From SZUA-254 sp031379665 (GTDB taxonomy: Bacteria; Bacteroidota; Ignavibacteria; UBA10030; SZUA-254), in the NCBI GenBank assembly GCA_031379665.1, contig JANNFI010000034.1, positions 1 through 64,000 of the forward strand: DNA of 64,000 nucleotides, given 5' to 3'. The notes beneath the pieces were generated by a model. It worked only from the letters and a program-made list of their open reading frames with translations. It had not been told where the DNA came from and searched no databases. Position 1 is the first letter of the stretch; every line of letters starts with the position of its first letter. The translations under genes were made by a program, and so were the position numbers. Shown here one piece after another: positions 50,650-58,900 of the stretch.

Positions 50650-51576
50650 CTAACGGTGCCCTTCTCCCTGCATCACCGGGAAGGCGTGGAAGAGTGCGGG
50701 GAAGAGCGCCTTCGCGGCGTCCGCTGCCGCGGAGGGTGACCCCGGGAGCCCGACGATCAACGATCGCTTTCTCGTCCCGGCGATGCAGCGTGAGAGCATC
50801 GCGGTCGGGTACCGCTCCTGGCCGTAACCAAGGAACGCCGCCTCCACGCCGTGCAGCCGCCGGTCGATGACGCCGGCGATCGCCTCGGCCGTGACGTCGC
50901 GCGGGCCGAGGCCCGTCCCGCCGGTGGCGAGCACCAGGTCGATCCGACGCCGGTCGCAGAGTTCCCGGAGCGCGCGCCCGATGCCGGACAGGTCGTCGGG
51001 AAGGACGCGGTAGACCGGCACCGACGCCCCGTACCCCTTCAGCATCTTCACCAGCAGTTTCCCCGAGACGTCGCGCGAGCGTTTCGCGCTGACCGAATCG
51101 CTCAGCACGAGCACGGCCGCGCGCAGGCCTGAGCCATCCATCTTCGCGCCCGATTTCCCACCCGATTTGTGCGTGAGCCTGACGTCGCGGATTTCGAGCG
51201 AGTCATCGATCGGCTTGAGCATGTCGTAGAGCGTCAGCGCTGCAGCCGATGCCGCGACGAGCGCCTCCATCTCCACGCCGGTCCGCCAGATCGCGGTCAC
51301 TTCCGTCTCGATCCCGATTCCGTTTCCCTCAGCCGTGATCGCCACCCTGATCCCGTCGATCGGGACCTGGTGACAGAAAGGAATGATCCGGCTGGTCTCC
51401 TTCGCGGCCTGTATCGCCGCCACTTTCGCCACGCCGATCGGATCCGCCTTGGGCGTCGTGCCCTTGCGCAGGGCGCGCAGCGTTGCCGGTTTTACCTTCA
51501 ACCGGGCGACAGCTCTGGCGATCCTGAGCGTGACGGGCTTGTCGGAAACGTTTCTCGTGGCTGATTCAGATCTCAT
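50650..51576 (-). CDS. MoaC-MogA/MoaB fusion protein
   Basis: Residues ~8-150 are MoaC, which converts 3',8-cyclo-GTP to cyclic pyranopterin monophosphate: NVSDKPVTLRIARA, the catalytic IIPFCHQVPIDG, then GIETEVTAIWRTGVEMEAL. After a Gly/Lys linker, residues ~160-308 are a MogA/MoaB molybdopterin-binding domain (AVLVLSDSVSAKR, LVLATGGTGLGPRDVT, LPGSPSAA), which adenylylates molybdopterin. It starts one base after the moaA stop. Fused forms of this kind are known in several phyla. Confidence 0.94.
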   Translation of the reverse strand: MRSESATRNVSDKPVTLRIARAVARLKVKPATLRALRKGTTPKADPIGVAKVAAIQAAKETSRIIPFCHQVPIDGIRVAITAEGNGIGIETEVTAIWRTGVEMEALVAASAAALTLYDMLKPIDDSLEIRDVRLTHKSGGKSGAKMDGSGLRAAVLVLSDSVSAKRSRDVSGKLLVKMLKGYGASVPVYRVLPDDLSGIGRALRELCDRRRIDLVLATGGTGLGPRDVTAEAIAGVIDRRLHGVEAAFLGYGQERYPTAMLSRCIAGTRKRSLIVGLPGSPSAAADAAKALFPALFHAFPVMQGEGHR

Positions 51577-51577
51577 C

Positions 51578-52576
51578 CTATCCTCCGATCCGGCTCATGG
51601 TCCTCTCCGGCCGGACGAATTCCGGCTGGTTGATGAGGTGGCCCGCTTCCTTCGCTGCGACCGCCACTCTGATGATCCCCTCGATCTCATCGTCGTTCGC
51701 CCCCGAGCGCAGGGGGCCCTTGAGGTCCGTCTCGTCGAGCGAGAAGAGGCAGGTCCGCAATTTTCCGTCGGAGGTGAGACGGATACGATTACACGATGCG
51801 CAGAAGGGATGGCTGACCGAACTGATGAAACCGATTTCCCCGTTCCCGTCAGCAAAGCGGTACCGTTCCGCGGGATGCGTCCCGTCCCCGCCCACCGCGA
51901 CGATCTCGTGGCCGAGCCGGCGGATGACCGCGAGCACTTCGTCCGTCGTCACGACGCGGTCGTTGGACCATCCGTCCCCTTCACCGATCGGCATGAATTC
52001 GATGAAGCGTACCACAAAGGGCCTGGACCGGGCGAGTTCCGCGAAGGCCGGTATCTCTGAGTCGTTGATTCCCCTGATGAGGACGACATTCAATTTCACA
52101 GGCCCGATCCCCGCGGTGGCGGCCGCCTCGATTCCCGCCAGGACGCGGTCGAGGTAGCTCCGCCTCGCCATTGCCTCGAAGGTCACCGGATCGAGGGAAT
52201 CGAGGCTGACGTTGATCCGCCGGAGCCCCGCCGCAGCGAGCGCCCCGGCCTGCTCAGTCAAGAAATAACCGTTCGTCGTCAGGGCGATGTCGTCGAGGCC
52301 GTTGATGGCGATGAGGCGTTTGACCAGCTCGTGGAGCTCCTTGCGCATCAGCGGTTCACCACCCGTCAGCCTCACCCTGCTCACCCCCATCCCGACGAGG
52401 ACTCCCACCACCCGCGTGATTTCCTCGTAGGTGAGGAGCTCGGAATGGCCGAGCCAGGCCATCCCCTCTTCGGGCATGCAGTATGTGCAACGGAAATTGC
52501 ATCGGTCGGTCACCGACACCCTGATATTGTCGATTTTCCTGCCGAAGGAATCCCGTAAATCGCGCGATTGGGGCAT
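51578..52576 (-). CDS. moaA: GTP 3',8-cyclase MoaA
   Basis: MoaA is the radical-SAM enzyme that turns GTP into 3',8-cyclo-7,8-dihydro-GTP. The 332-residue protein has the N-terminal cluster CNFRCTYC and the SAM-binding LTGGEPLMRKEL. The C-terminal cluster has CASCNRIRLT and CLFS, and the protein ends in a functional Gly-Gly tail (SRIGG). It is followed at once by moaC-mogA. A 152-base structured gap separates it from moaE. Confidence 0.97.
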   Translation of the reverse strand: MPQSRDLRDSFGRKIDNIRVSVTDRCNFRCTYCMPEEGMAWLGHSELLTYEEITRVVGVLVGMGVSRVRLTGGEPLMRKELHELVKRLIAINGLDDIALTTNGYFLTEQAGALAAAGLRRINVSLDSLDPVTFEAMARRSYLDRVLAGIEAAATAGIGPVKLNVVLIRGINDSEIPAFAELARSRPFVVRFIEFMPIGEGDGWSNDRVVTTDEVLAVIRRLGHEIVAVGGDGTHPAERYRFADGNGEIGFISSVSHPFCASCNRIRLTSDGKLRTCLFSLDETDLKGPLRSGANDDEIEGIIRVAVAAKEAGHLINQPEFVRPERTMSRIGG

Positions 52577-52694
52577 CAGTTCAGCGCCTTGAAATAAATG
52601 CGTTTTGTGACGCAGGGCACATCATTTATCGTCGTCCCGTGCGTACCTTGTAGAAGCAGGTTGTTCCTCCGCAGCCTGCTTAGTGTTAGGGGAA
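52577..52694 (+). ncRNA. Possible small RNA between moaA and moaE, plus strand
   Basis: The gap contains a hairpin of AAGCAGG with CCTGCTT around a 14-base loop (about 52653-52681), just upstream of a plus-strand terminator at 52695. All coding genes nearby are on the minus strand. A weak promoter pair (TTTGTG, 17 bases, TATCGT) precedes it. I do not recognise the RNA: SRP RNA (no GGAA-loop core), tRNA and a typical Moco riboswitch were not matched. Confidence 0.3.
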
Positions 52695-52730
52695 AGCCCG
52701 GCGCGTGAAAGCGTCGGGCTCGATTTTTTT
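52695..52730 (+). terminator. Strong plus-strand terminator overlapping the moaE stop
   Basis: AGCCCGGCGC (52695-52704), loop GTGAAA and GCGTCGGGCT (52711-52720, one G-T wobble) are followed by CGA and seven T. On the minus strand the same stem is followed only by TTTCCCC. It could be bidirectional, but the U-tract favours transcription on the plus strand. Confidence 0.75.
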
Positions 52731-53145
52731 ATGGGCCCGCCCATGCGTGACCTTCGGCGAAGACTTCCTTCTTCCAGATCGGGACCTCTTTCTTCAGCGT
52801 GTCGATGATGAAGCGGCACGCCTCGAACGCCGCCCCCCGGTGCACGGCCGACACCGCGATGACAACGCTGGCCTCCCCGATCTCGACCCTCCCGATACGA
52901 TGGACCGCGCAGACTCCCGCGAGCGACCACCGGGATCGCGCCGTCTCGGCGATGACAGTCATCTGCTTGAGGGCCATCGGGCGGTACGCTTCGTACTCCA
53001 GGTAGCGAACCTCCCTCCCCTCTGACGGCGTCCTGGTCGTACCGATGAACACCGCCGTTCCGCCTGCCGCAGGGTCCGACACCGCCGCGATCAGTTTCGC
53101 GCTGTCTATTCTCCCTTCGACGATGTCCACGACGACCGGCGGCAT
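52729..53145 (-). CDS. moaE: Molybdopterin synthase catalytic subunit
   Basis: MoaE with MoaD inserts two sulphurs into cyclic pyranopterin monophosphate. The 138-residue protein has GGTAVFIGTTRTPSEGREVRYLEYEAY, the HRIGRVEIGEASVVIAVSAVHRGAAFEACR block with active-site Arg/His, and the catalytic Lys in PIWKKEVFAEG. The ATG at 53145 gives MPPVVVDIVEG and lies one base after the moaD stop. Confidence 0.96.
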   Translation of the reverse strand: MPPVVVDIVEGRIDSAKLIAAVSDPAAGGTAVFIGTTRTPSEGREVRYLEYEAYRPMALKQMTVIAETARSRWSLAGVCAVHRIGRVEIGEASVVIAVSAVHRGAAFEACRFIIDTLKKEVPIWKKEVFAEGHAWAGP

Positions 53146-53146
53146 C

Positions 53147-53395
53147 CTATCCACCACTGACCGGAGGAATAACGGCGACCTCGTCGCCCGGGGACACCCT
53201 TCGCTCCATCGGGACATACTCCTGGTTCAGGGCGACGCGGAGGTACTGCCTCCAGGGTTCGAGTGGCGGGTACCGACCGATGAGCGCATCCAGGACGGTG
53301 GCCGTCGTCTCCGCCGGCCCCGCGGGCAGGTCGACCGTTTCGGCGCCGACGATTTCCCTGACCTTTCCGAACACACGGACCCTGATGGCGTTCAC
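53147..53395 (-). CDS. moaD: Molybdopterin synthase sulphur carrier subunit
   Basis: This 82-residue ubiquitin-like protein runs from a GTG start (53395) that overlaps the moeA stop (GTGA). It begins VNAIRVRVFGKVREIVG and ends VAVIPPVSGG. The terminal Gly-Gly is thiocarboxylated to donate sulphur in MoaE. The pattern and place between moeA and moaE make the call secure. Confidence 0.95.
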   Translation of the reverse strand: MNAIRVRVFGKVREIVGAETVDLPAGPAETTATVLDALIGRYPPLEPWRQYLRVALNQEYVPMERRVSPGDEVAVIPPVSGG

Positions 53396-54624
53396 AGCGT
53401 CTCCACTTCGACGTATTCCGACTCGGCGATTTCCTTCCGGTCCTCGGGAACGATGACGAGGCAGTTCGCCCCGGCGAGCGACGATCCGATATTCGATTCC
53501 TGGGCGCCCAGCACGCGCGCGACCGGCTCGCCGTCCACCATCTCCAGCCGGCCCCGCAGGTAATGCCTCTTCCCGTCCTGCTTGACGATCCGGCCGGCCA
53601 GCCGGGCCCGGACGCACTCCCTCCGTAACGGGTCCGGATCGCCCGACATCTTCCTGATCGCGGGCCTCACGAACTGGAGGAACGTCACCGCGGCCGAGAC
53701 GGGGTTGCCGGGAAGCGAGAAGAACGGCACATCGCCGCGCATCCCGAACAGCACGGGCATACCGGGCTTGATGTTCACCCGGTGAAACACGATTTCGACG
53801 CCCGCGGCCGTGAGGACTTCCGGTACCGTGTCGTATCGGCCGATGGAAACTCCCCCCGTGGTCACCAGCAGGTCGCAGTCTCCGCCGGCGGCAATCGCAT
53901 CCGAGAGCAGCTGCTTGTCGTCCGGCGTGATCGGGGCGCTGCGGACCTCGCACCCTTCGCTGCGCAGGAGTTCCGTCACCAGACTCGAGTTCGCATCACG
54001 TATCTTTCCCGGGCCGAGCGGTTTTCCGGGGGCGGTCAGTTCATTCCCGGTGGGAATGAACCAGGCGACCGGCGAGCGTTGGACCGCAATGAACTCGACG
54101 CCGAGCGATGCCAGCACACCTTCCTCGAACGCCCGCAAGAGGTGACCCCTTCGCAGGGGGATGCTCCCCGCCGCGATGTCCGAGCCGGCGCGGCGAATGT
54201 GCGCGCCGGCGGAGACGGGTTTCAATATTCGGACCTCGCTCTCCGACACCCGCTCGGTCCACTCGACCTGGACGACCGCGTCGGCTCCCGGGGGTACGGG
54301 CGCGCCGGTCATCACCGCCCGGGCGCTGGAGGGCGCGAGCGGCGGGCCCGGCGGGTCTCCCGCCGCGGTTTCACCGCTGAACCGGAGAACGACGGGGGCG
54401 CTGGGGGCGCTGGGGGCGCCGGAAATACCGTGATTGGAAGAAAAATCCGTGGAACGGATCGCGTACCCGTCCATGGCGGAATTGTCGAACGGGGAGACGG
54501 CGGTGCCGGCGACAACATCCGCCGCGAGTCTGAGGCCCGAGGCCCGGCGTAAGGACATCGTGACGGTCCCGAGTACGCTCACCCGCTCCACGATCAATCG
54601 TCGCGCCTCATCTACGGAGATCAT
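53392..54624 (-). CDS. moeA: Molybdopterin molybdotransferase
   Basis: MoeA inserts molybdate into adenylylated molybdopterin. The 410-residue protein has SPFDNSAMDGYAIR, PVPPGADAVVQVEWTE, GNELTAPGKPLGPGKIRDANS, TTGGVSIGRYD and the FSLPGNPVSAAVTF substrate loop. An extra GAPSAPSAP segment near residue 80 is encoded by three 9-base repeats (54394-54420). The ATG at 54624 starts MISVDEARRLI, where homology begins. It is the first gene of the molybdenum-cofactor run. Confidence 0.96.
   Translation of the reverse strand: MISVDEARRLIVERVSVLGTVTMSLRRASGLRLAADVVAGTAVSPFDNSAMDGYAIRSTDFSSNHGISGAPSAPSAPVVLRFSGETAAGDPPGPPLAPSSARAVMTGAPVPPGADAVVQVEWTERVSESEVRILKPVSAGAHIRRAGSDIAAGSIPLRRGHLLRAFEEGVLASLGVEFIAVQRSPVAWFIPTGNELTAPGKPLGPGKIRDANSSLVTELLRSEGCEVRSAPITPDDKQLLSDAIAAGGDCDLLVTTGGVSIGRYDTVPEVLTAAGVEIVFHRVNIKPGMPVLFGMRGDVPFFSLPGNPVSAAVTFLQFVRPAIRKMSGDPDPLRRECVRARLAGRIVKQDGKRHYLRGRLEMVDGEPVARVLGAQESNIGSSLAGANCLVIVPEDRKEIAESEYVEVETL
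54394..54420. repeat. Three-copy 9-base minisatellite inside moeA
   Basis: GGGGGCGCT is present at 54394-54402 and 54403-54411, and GGGGGCGCC at 54412-54420. The array encodes the extra Ser-Ala-Pro units on the minus strand. Confidence 0.85.
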
Positions 54625-54629
54625 TGAAA

Positions 54630-54658
54630 AATATACTCCGCCGCCGGTTGAGACACAA
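54630..54658 (-). promoter_or_regulatory. Possible promoter immediately before moeA
   Basis: On the minus strand TTGTGT (54653-54658), 17 bases and TATATT (54630-54635) end only five bases before the moeA ATG, which would make a leaderless mRNA. The surrounding GGAGTATATTT equals the murA promoter string. Confidence 0.3.
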
Positions 54659-54672
54659 GCGTCCCCGTTTTC

Positions 54673-54694
54673 CCCCGCCCTGCGCGGGGCGGGG
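54673..54694 (-). terminator. GC hairpin after the amidohydrolase stop
   Basis: CCCCGCCC (54673-54680) and GGGCGGGG (54687-54694) form a perfect 8-base stem right after the stop at 54696. No T-run follows on the minus strand, so termination is uncertain. Confidence 0.45.
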
Positions 54695-54695
54695 T

Positions 54696-56096
54696 TCACC
54701 GGCCGGGGATCCCGAGGAGTGCGTCGGGCAGGAAGATCCTCCCCTTTTTGATCACCATCACGATGGTACGGGTGTTTCGGATGTCCGCGATCGGATCGGC
54801 GTCAATGATCAGGAGGTCCGCATCCTTCCCCGGCTCGATCGTCCCGGTCTTCGCCAGGATCCGGAGGAACTTCGCGGATAGGAAGGTCGAAGCGGTAATA
54901 GCCTGTAGCGGGGTCAGCCCGGCTTTCACCATGTACTCGAGGTCGAGGTGGGCCCCGATGCCGGGGAGCGCCCAAAAGTCGGTGCCGAGGGCAAGTTGCC
55001 CGTAGTTGGAGGCGATCGAGACCGCGTTCTCGTCGATGGTCTTCAGGTGCGAGGCGACGAACTCCCGGTTCGGATACCGTTCGAGGTACGACGCGGCATA
55101 TCCGGGCGATGTGAGCACCGCGACGGTCTCTGCGGGAAGGGAGTTACGAAACGCACTGTCGCTGAACGCCCGCGCCATGAAGCTGTCCGGCCCCGCGAGG
55201 AAATGGTAGAGAGAGTATGCCGGAATGGTGAAGACGTCGCCGGCCAGGAGCGATTCGACGTATGGCGCGTCCACCCGCGCGTCGACCACCCCGTGGATGA
55301 AGGCGCTCACCCCGGCGGACGAGGCCGCCGAGGCGTCGGCGAGGGCCGGCGCCTGCACCCCGACGACGATGCGAAGCTTCTTCGCCTCAGCGAGCAATGC
55401 GCCCATCACGACGGTGTCGATCTTCGCGAGACGCGGGAGCGGATCGCGGCACCATCCCAGGTCGTCGACCATCACCCTGATCCGGGAGATCCCCTTCGCG
55501 TGGAGAGCGCGAACGGCGGCCCGCGCTTCGTCGGGGGTCAGGGGGAGCGGGCTCGCCCCGGAGTCGGGTGAGAAGCCTCCGCCCTCCGACCAGGCTCCCG
55601 CCGCGCCAAAGACCGGCGTTGTCGCATAAATCCTCGGCGCCCGAAGCGTATCGGACTGGCTCCACGCCTCCCTCTCCAGCGCAGTGTCCGTATCCTGGTA
55701 GAGGCAATTGACCGAGGTGACGCCCCAGGCCAGGTACCGTGGCCAGTCGGCGGGGGTCGTCTCGCGCACGTTCGCGTCGATCAGCCCGGGGATGATGAAC
55801 TTGCCGCTGACGTCGATCACCTCAGCGTCCTGCGGGATGATCACCTTGTTCTTCCTCCCCACTCCCGTGATCCGCCCGCCCTCGACCACGACGACGTGGT
55901 CCTTCAGGGGGCGGTCGAATATCCCGTTGATGAGTGTGGCGCCCTGGAGCACGTAGCGGCGCTGGGCCACGGCGTCCGGAGAAATGTGTGTCATCGCGAG
56001 GAATGCCAGCAGGAGGGCGGGCCGGAGGTGGGAGCGGATCGTTGTGTGCACGCTGGATTCCAAAATTGGTAATTGTACGGATCGTCGTCTATTCAT
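54696..56096 (-). CDS. Amidohydrolase-fold protein with lost metal ligands
   Basis: The 466-residue secreted protein (AFLAMTHISPDAVAQ signal) has the fold of imidazolonepropionase-like amidohydrolases. The first metal motif, normally GLIDxHxH, reads GLIDANVRE. The strand-5 His (usually V-x-V-H-A) reads VVGVQAPA. Only the His in FIHGVVDA and the Asp in LALGTDF remain. The binuclear site is thus largely destroyed and a hydrolytic function is doubtful. The ATG at 56096 is used. GTG 56111 and GTG 56051 are alternatives, the last giving the shortest signal peptide. It ends in front of moeA. Confidence 0.8.
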   Translation of the reverse strand: MNRRRSVQLPILESSVHTTIRSHLRPALLLAFLAMTHISPDAVAQRRYVLQGATLINGIFDRPLKDHVVVVEGGRITGVGRKNKVIIPQDAEVIDVSGKFIIPGLIDANVRETTPADWPRYLAWGVTSVNCLYQDTDTALEREAWSQSDTLRAPRIYATTPVFGAAGAWSEGGGFSPDSGASPLPLTPDEARAAVRALHAKGISRIRVMVDDLGWCRDPLPRLAKIDTVVMGALLAEAKKLRIVVGVQAPALADASAASSAGVSAFIHGVVDARVDAPYVESLLAGDVFTIPAYSLYHFLAGPDSFMARAFSDSAFRNSLPAETVAVLTSPGYAASYLERYPNREFVASHLKTIDENAVSIASNYGQLALGTDFWALPGIGAHLDLEYMVKAGLTPLQAITASTFLSAKFLRILAKTGTIEPGKDADLLIIDADPIADIRNTRTIVMVIKKGRIFLPDALLGIPGR

Positions 56097-56241
56097 AACA
56101 TTGCTGGTCACCGGAAGTTCCCCCCGGTGTCGAAGCGCACCGTGGAGGGACCTTCGGCGAAGTATATCAAACCCGCGGAACTAATCCAACGCCGGAAAGA
56201 TTTGTTTTTCAGGCCGGAGTTCGATACAATGTCAGCGGAAT

Positions 56242-56901
56242 ATGGATCCCCTCCGCCAGATCGTTGCCGCAGTGAAATCCCCCAACCCGGCCGAAGTCCG
56301 GGAGTTGTTGCGAAACCACCCCGAACTCGTCAATGCCCGGGACGAAACAGGTGATTCAATCCTCCTGATGAGCATCTACCGGATCCTTCCGGAAATCCGC
56401 GGGATCATCCTGGAACACCACCCCGACATCAACCTCTTCGAGGCGGCCGCCCTGGGCGATACCGCCGCCGTGCGCGAGCGCCTCTCGGGTTTCCCCGAGT
56501 TGGTCCACGCGTTTTCGCACGACGGGTTTACGGCGCTCCACCTCGCGGTGTTTTTCGGGAAAGAGGACACCGCCGTCGCGCTGCTCGATGCCGGCGCGGC
56601 CGTCAACGCCGTCTCGAGGAACCAGACTTTCGCCCGGCTCGTCACGCCGATCCACAGCGCCGTGGCGGGCGGATGGTTGAGCATCGTCCGCTTCCTGCTG
56701 AGCCGGGGCGCTGACGTGAACGCGAGGCAGTCCGGGGGTGACACTCCCCTCCACGCCGCTGCGTTCGCCGGCAACGCCGACATGGTCCGGGAATTACTGC
56801 GGCACGGGGGGGATCCGCTCCTGAGGTCGGACGATCATCGCACGGCCGCCGACCTCGCCCACGACAGGGGATTCCAGGAAATCGCGCGACTTCTCGCCTG
56901 A
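56242..56901 (+). CDS. Ankyrin-repeat protein
   Basis: The 219-residue protein contains about five ankyrin repeats. The clearest are DGFTALHLAVFFGKEDTAVALLDAGAAVN and GDTPLHAAAFAGNADMVRELLRHGGDP. The first two are degenerate. No signal peptide or other domain is present, so it is probably a cytoplasmic protein-binding scaffold. The ATG at 56242 follows AGCGGAAT. The OHCU-like gene begins 25 bases after its stop, and the two may be co-transcribed. Confidence 0.9.
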   Translation: MDPLRQIVAAVKSPNPAEVRELLRNHPELVNARDETGDSILLMSIYRILPEIRGIILEHHPDINLFEAAALGDTAAVRERLSGFPELVHAFSHDGFTALHLAVFFGKEDTAVALLDAGAAVNAVSRNQTFARLVTPIHSAVAGGWLSIVRFLLSRGADVNARQSGGDTPLHAAAFAGNADMVRELLRHGGDPLLRSDDHRTAADLAHDRGFQEIARLLA

Positions 56902-56926
56902 CCATCTCTCAAACCATCCTGACACC

Positions 56927-57358
56927 GTGCCGACACTCGACGAATTGAACGCGCTCCCCCCCGACGGCGCATATAAATTTTTCATCTCCTGCTGCGGATC
57001 GTCACGGTGGGCGCTGAGCATGGCCTCGTGCCGCCCCTATTGGAGCGTACAGGTCGTGTTCAACGCCGCAGACGTCATCTGGCAATGCCTGGTCGACGAC
57101 GATCGGCGCGAGGCGCTCCAACACCGGCCCGCCATCGGCGGGGAGGAACTCCCACACGCCCTCCGGGAGGACCTTGAGTATTATCGGACGAAGTTTGGAT
57201 ACGAGTTCTCGCTGGCCCCGCCACTGCCCGCCAATACGGAGCTCGAGGTAACGGTTCGCAGGCGGCTCGAGTACCCGGCGCGGGCTGAATTCGAGCTTGC
57301 CTGCGGGGAGGAATTGGCCACCCTGCGGGGTGAGATCAGGAGGAAGGTTACCGGGTAG
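56927..57358 (+). CDS. OHCU decarboxylase-like protein
   Basis: The 143-residue protein (GTG start) has the layout of 2-oxo-4-hydroxy-4-carboxy-5-ureidoimidazoline decarboxylase from uric-acid breakdown: CCGSSRWALSMASCRPYWS, ADVIWQCLVDDDRREAL, HRPAIGGEE, YYRTKFGYEF and a closing LATLRGEIRRKV. In active enzymes the His motif is H-P-x-I-G. Here it is H-R-P-A-I-G, so activity is uncertain. No other uric-acid gene is in the window. The last 11 bases overlap the convergent propeller gene. Confidence 0.7.
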   Translation: MPTLDELNALPPDGAYKFFISCCGSSRWALSMASCRPYWSVQVVFNAADVIWQCLVDDDRREALQHRPAIGGEELPHALREDLEYYRTKFGYEFSLAPPLPANTELEVTVRRRLEYPARAEFELACGEELATLRGEIRRKVTG

Positions 57359-58781
57359 GGGCTCCGGGGGCCGCGGGCGGAAGTTTTTCTGTGATCTGGA
57401 GGACGTCCTGTCCGCGTGCTGCGAGGTACCGGAGTACTGTGGGAGAGTCGAAGATGAGCCGGCCGCCCTTCCTCGTGAGCACCGCATCGTAGAGCGGCCC
57501 GATCGTTCCGTCCACGAGCACCGCCGACCCCTGCGCTGTCGACACCACGCACGCTACACGCCGCTGCCTGCCGGTCGCGAAGGTGATCGTCGCCGCGTCG
57601 ACAGATTCGTATGCCGGGGATTCCTTCCCGTCCAGGACCAGCCGCCACTTTCCGTCGAGTTTCGCAGCGTAGCAAAGGCTCCACGAGTCGGGGCTGAAGA
57701 CGGGGTTCCCGGTGGGGATCGCCTCGTACGGTTTTCCCTCGACGCCGTCCCGCACGACGATCCGCTTCCCGCCGGAGATCGCCACGTACGCTGCATGGAG
57801 TCCGTCGGGGCTGAAGGAGAATGTCCCCACTCCGATTTCGTCGTACAATTTGCCTTCCTTGGCGTCAATTACGACGCACCACTTCGAACCCTTCTGCGCC
57901 ATGTACGCGAAGCGCTTCGAGTTCGCGCTGAAGGCCATCGTCTTCGCCACAATCCTCTCGTACCGGGCTCCCGGCCTCCCGTCGAGGTACACGTACTCCT
58001 GCGCGCCCTCGTACGCTGCCACGGCGAGCCGTTTTCCGTCGGTGCTGAAGAGGGCCCTGTTCGCCTCCGACACCTTCACGTCCTTCCGGGGCTTCCCGTC
58101 GATGACGAGCACCAGGGAGTCGGACTGAACGGCGACGTACGCGGTCCGTTTTCCATCGCGGTTCAGCACAAGGGAGCTCATCACGATCGCGTCGAACGGC
58201 TTCCCCTCGAGGCCGTCCAGCACGACGAGACTCCGCGGGCTGTCGACCGCGACATACGCGAGGTGCTTCCCGTCGGCGCTGAAGACGGGTCCGATCGCGC
58301 CGATGCCGGCGTAGGCCTTCCCCTCGCGGCCGTCCGCAACCACCAGCTGGCGGTCGCCGGTCAGCGCGACGTAGGCGACCCGTTTCCCGTCGGCGCTGAA
58401 GACGGGATCGGTCCCGATGCCGTCGTATTTCTTCGACTCGACTCCGTCGATCACCATCACGGCTCTCCCGCCGGCCTTCGCCATGTAGGCCCAGCGCGCG
58501 CCGCCCGGGGCATACGTCACACCGGGCATCCCGATCGCATCGTAGTCCTTCTGGATCTTGTCGCCGAGAATGACCGCCATCGTCTCATTGGATGTCTTCA
58601 CAACGAACGACACGCCCTTCGCGTCGGGGCGCTCGACGACGGATTCAGTGATCGCAGTGAGGGAGTCGATGGTGGCCACGCGTTTTTCCGAGATGTCCTT
58701 CCGCACGATGACCTGAGAGGACGCGCTCTGGAGGACCGCGGCGCCGAACAAGGTGACCAAGGCGAATAATAAATGTTTCAT
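57348..58781 (-). CDS. Secreted beta-propeller (TolB/WD-like) protein
   Basis: The 477-residue protein has a signal peptide (LLFALVTLFGAAVLQSASS) and about ten repeats of roughly 40 residues with consensus F-S-x-D-G-K-x-x-A-Y-V-A-x(6-8)-V-V-x-D-G-x-E-G-K-x-Y-D-x-I. This is a PD40/TolB-like propeller. No catalytic domain is attached and no partner is obvious. It is convergent with the OHCU-like gene, and the 119-base gap upstream carries a hairpin belonging to the coiled-coil gene. Confidence 0.82.
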   Translation of the reverse strand: MKHLLFALVTLFGAAVLQSASSQVIVRKDISEKRVATIDSLTAITESVVERPDAKGVSFVVKTSNETMAVILGDKIQKDYDAIGMPGVTYAPGGARWAYMAKAGGRAVMVIDGVESKKYDGIGTDPVFSADGKRVAYVALTGDRQLVVADGREGKAYAGIGAIGPVFSADGKHLAYVAVDSPRSLVVLDGLEGKPFDAIVMSSLVLNRDGKRTAYVAVQSDSLVLVIDGKPRKDVKVSEANRALFSTDGKRLAVAAYEGAQEYVYLDGRPGARYERIVAKTMAFSANSKRFAYMAQKGSKWCVVIDAKEGKLYDEIGVGTFSFSPDGLHAAYVAISGGKRIVVRDGVEGKPYEAIPTGNPVFSPDSWSLCYAAKLDGKWRLVLDGKESPAYESVDAATITFATGRQRRVACVVSTAQGSAVLVDGTIGPLYDAVLTRKGGRLIFDSPTVLRYLAARGQDVLQITEKLPPAAPGAPTR

Positions 58782-58866
58782 CGGGGGTTCGATTGTCGGT
58801 GTAGGGGTTTATCGGGAGCGGTGAGGGGAGGGGATGCCCGCACCGCCCTTCCTTATGGTAGTAATT

Positions 58867-58894
58867 CACGGGGGAAGTTACAAGTTCCCCCGTG
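58867..58894 (-). terminator. Hairpin after the coiled-coil receiver gene
   Basis: CACGGGGGAA (58867-58876) and TTCCCCCGTG (58885-58894) are perfect 10-base arms around an eight-base loop, six bases after the stop. No U-tract follows, so it may be an RNA-stability element. Confidence 0.6.
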
Positions 58895-58900
58895 GACGAA

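Noticed and set aside
52577..52730. SRP RNA, tRNA or molybdenum-cofactor riboswitch in the moaE-moaA gap
   Set aside because: No GGAA-capped SRP core, no cloverleaf or T-loop, and I could not fit the known Moco aptamer pairing on either strand; kept only as an unassigned structured region.
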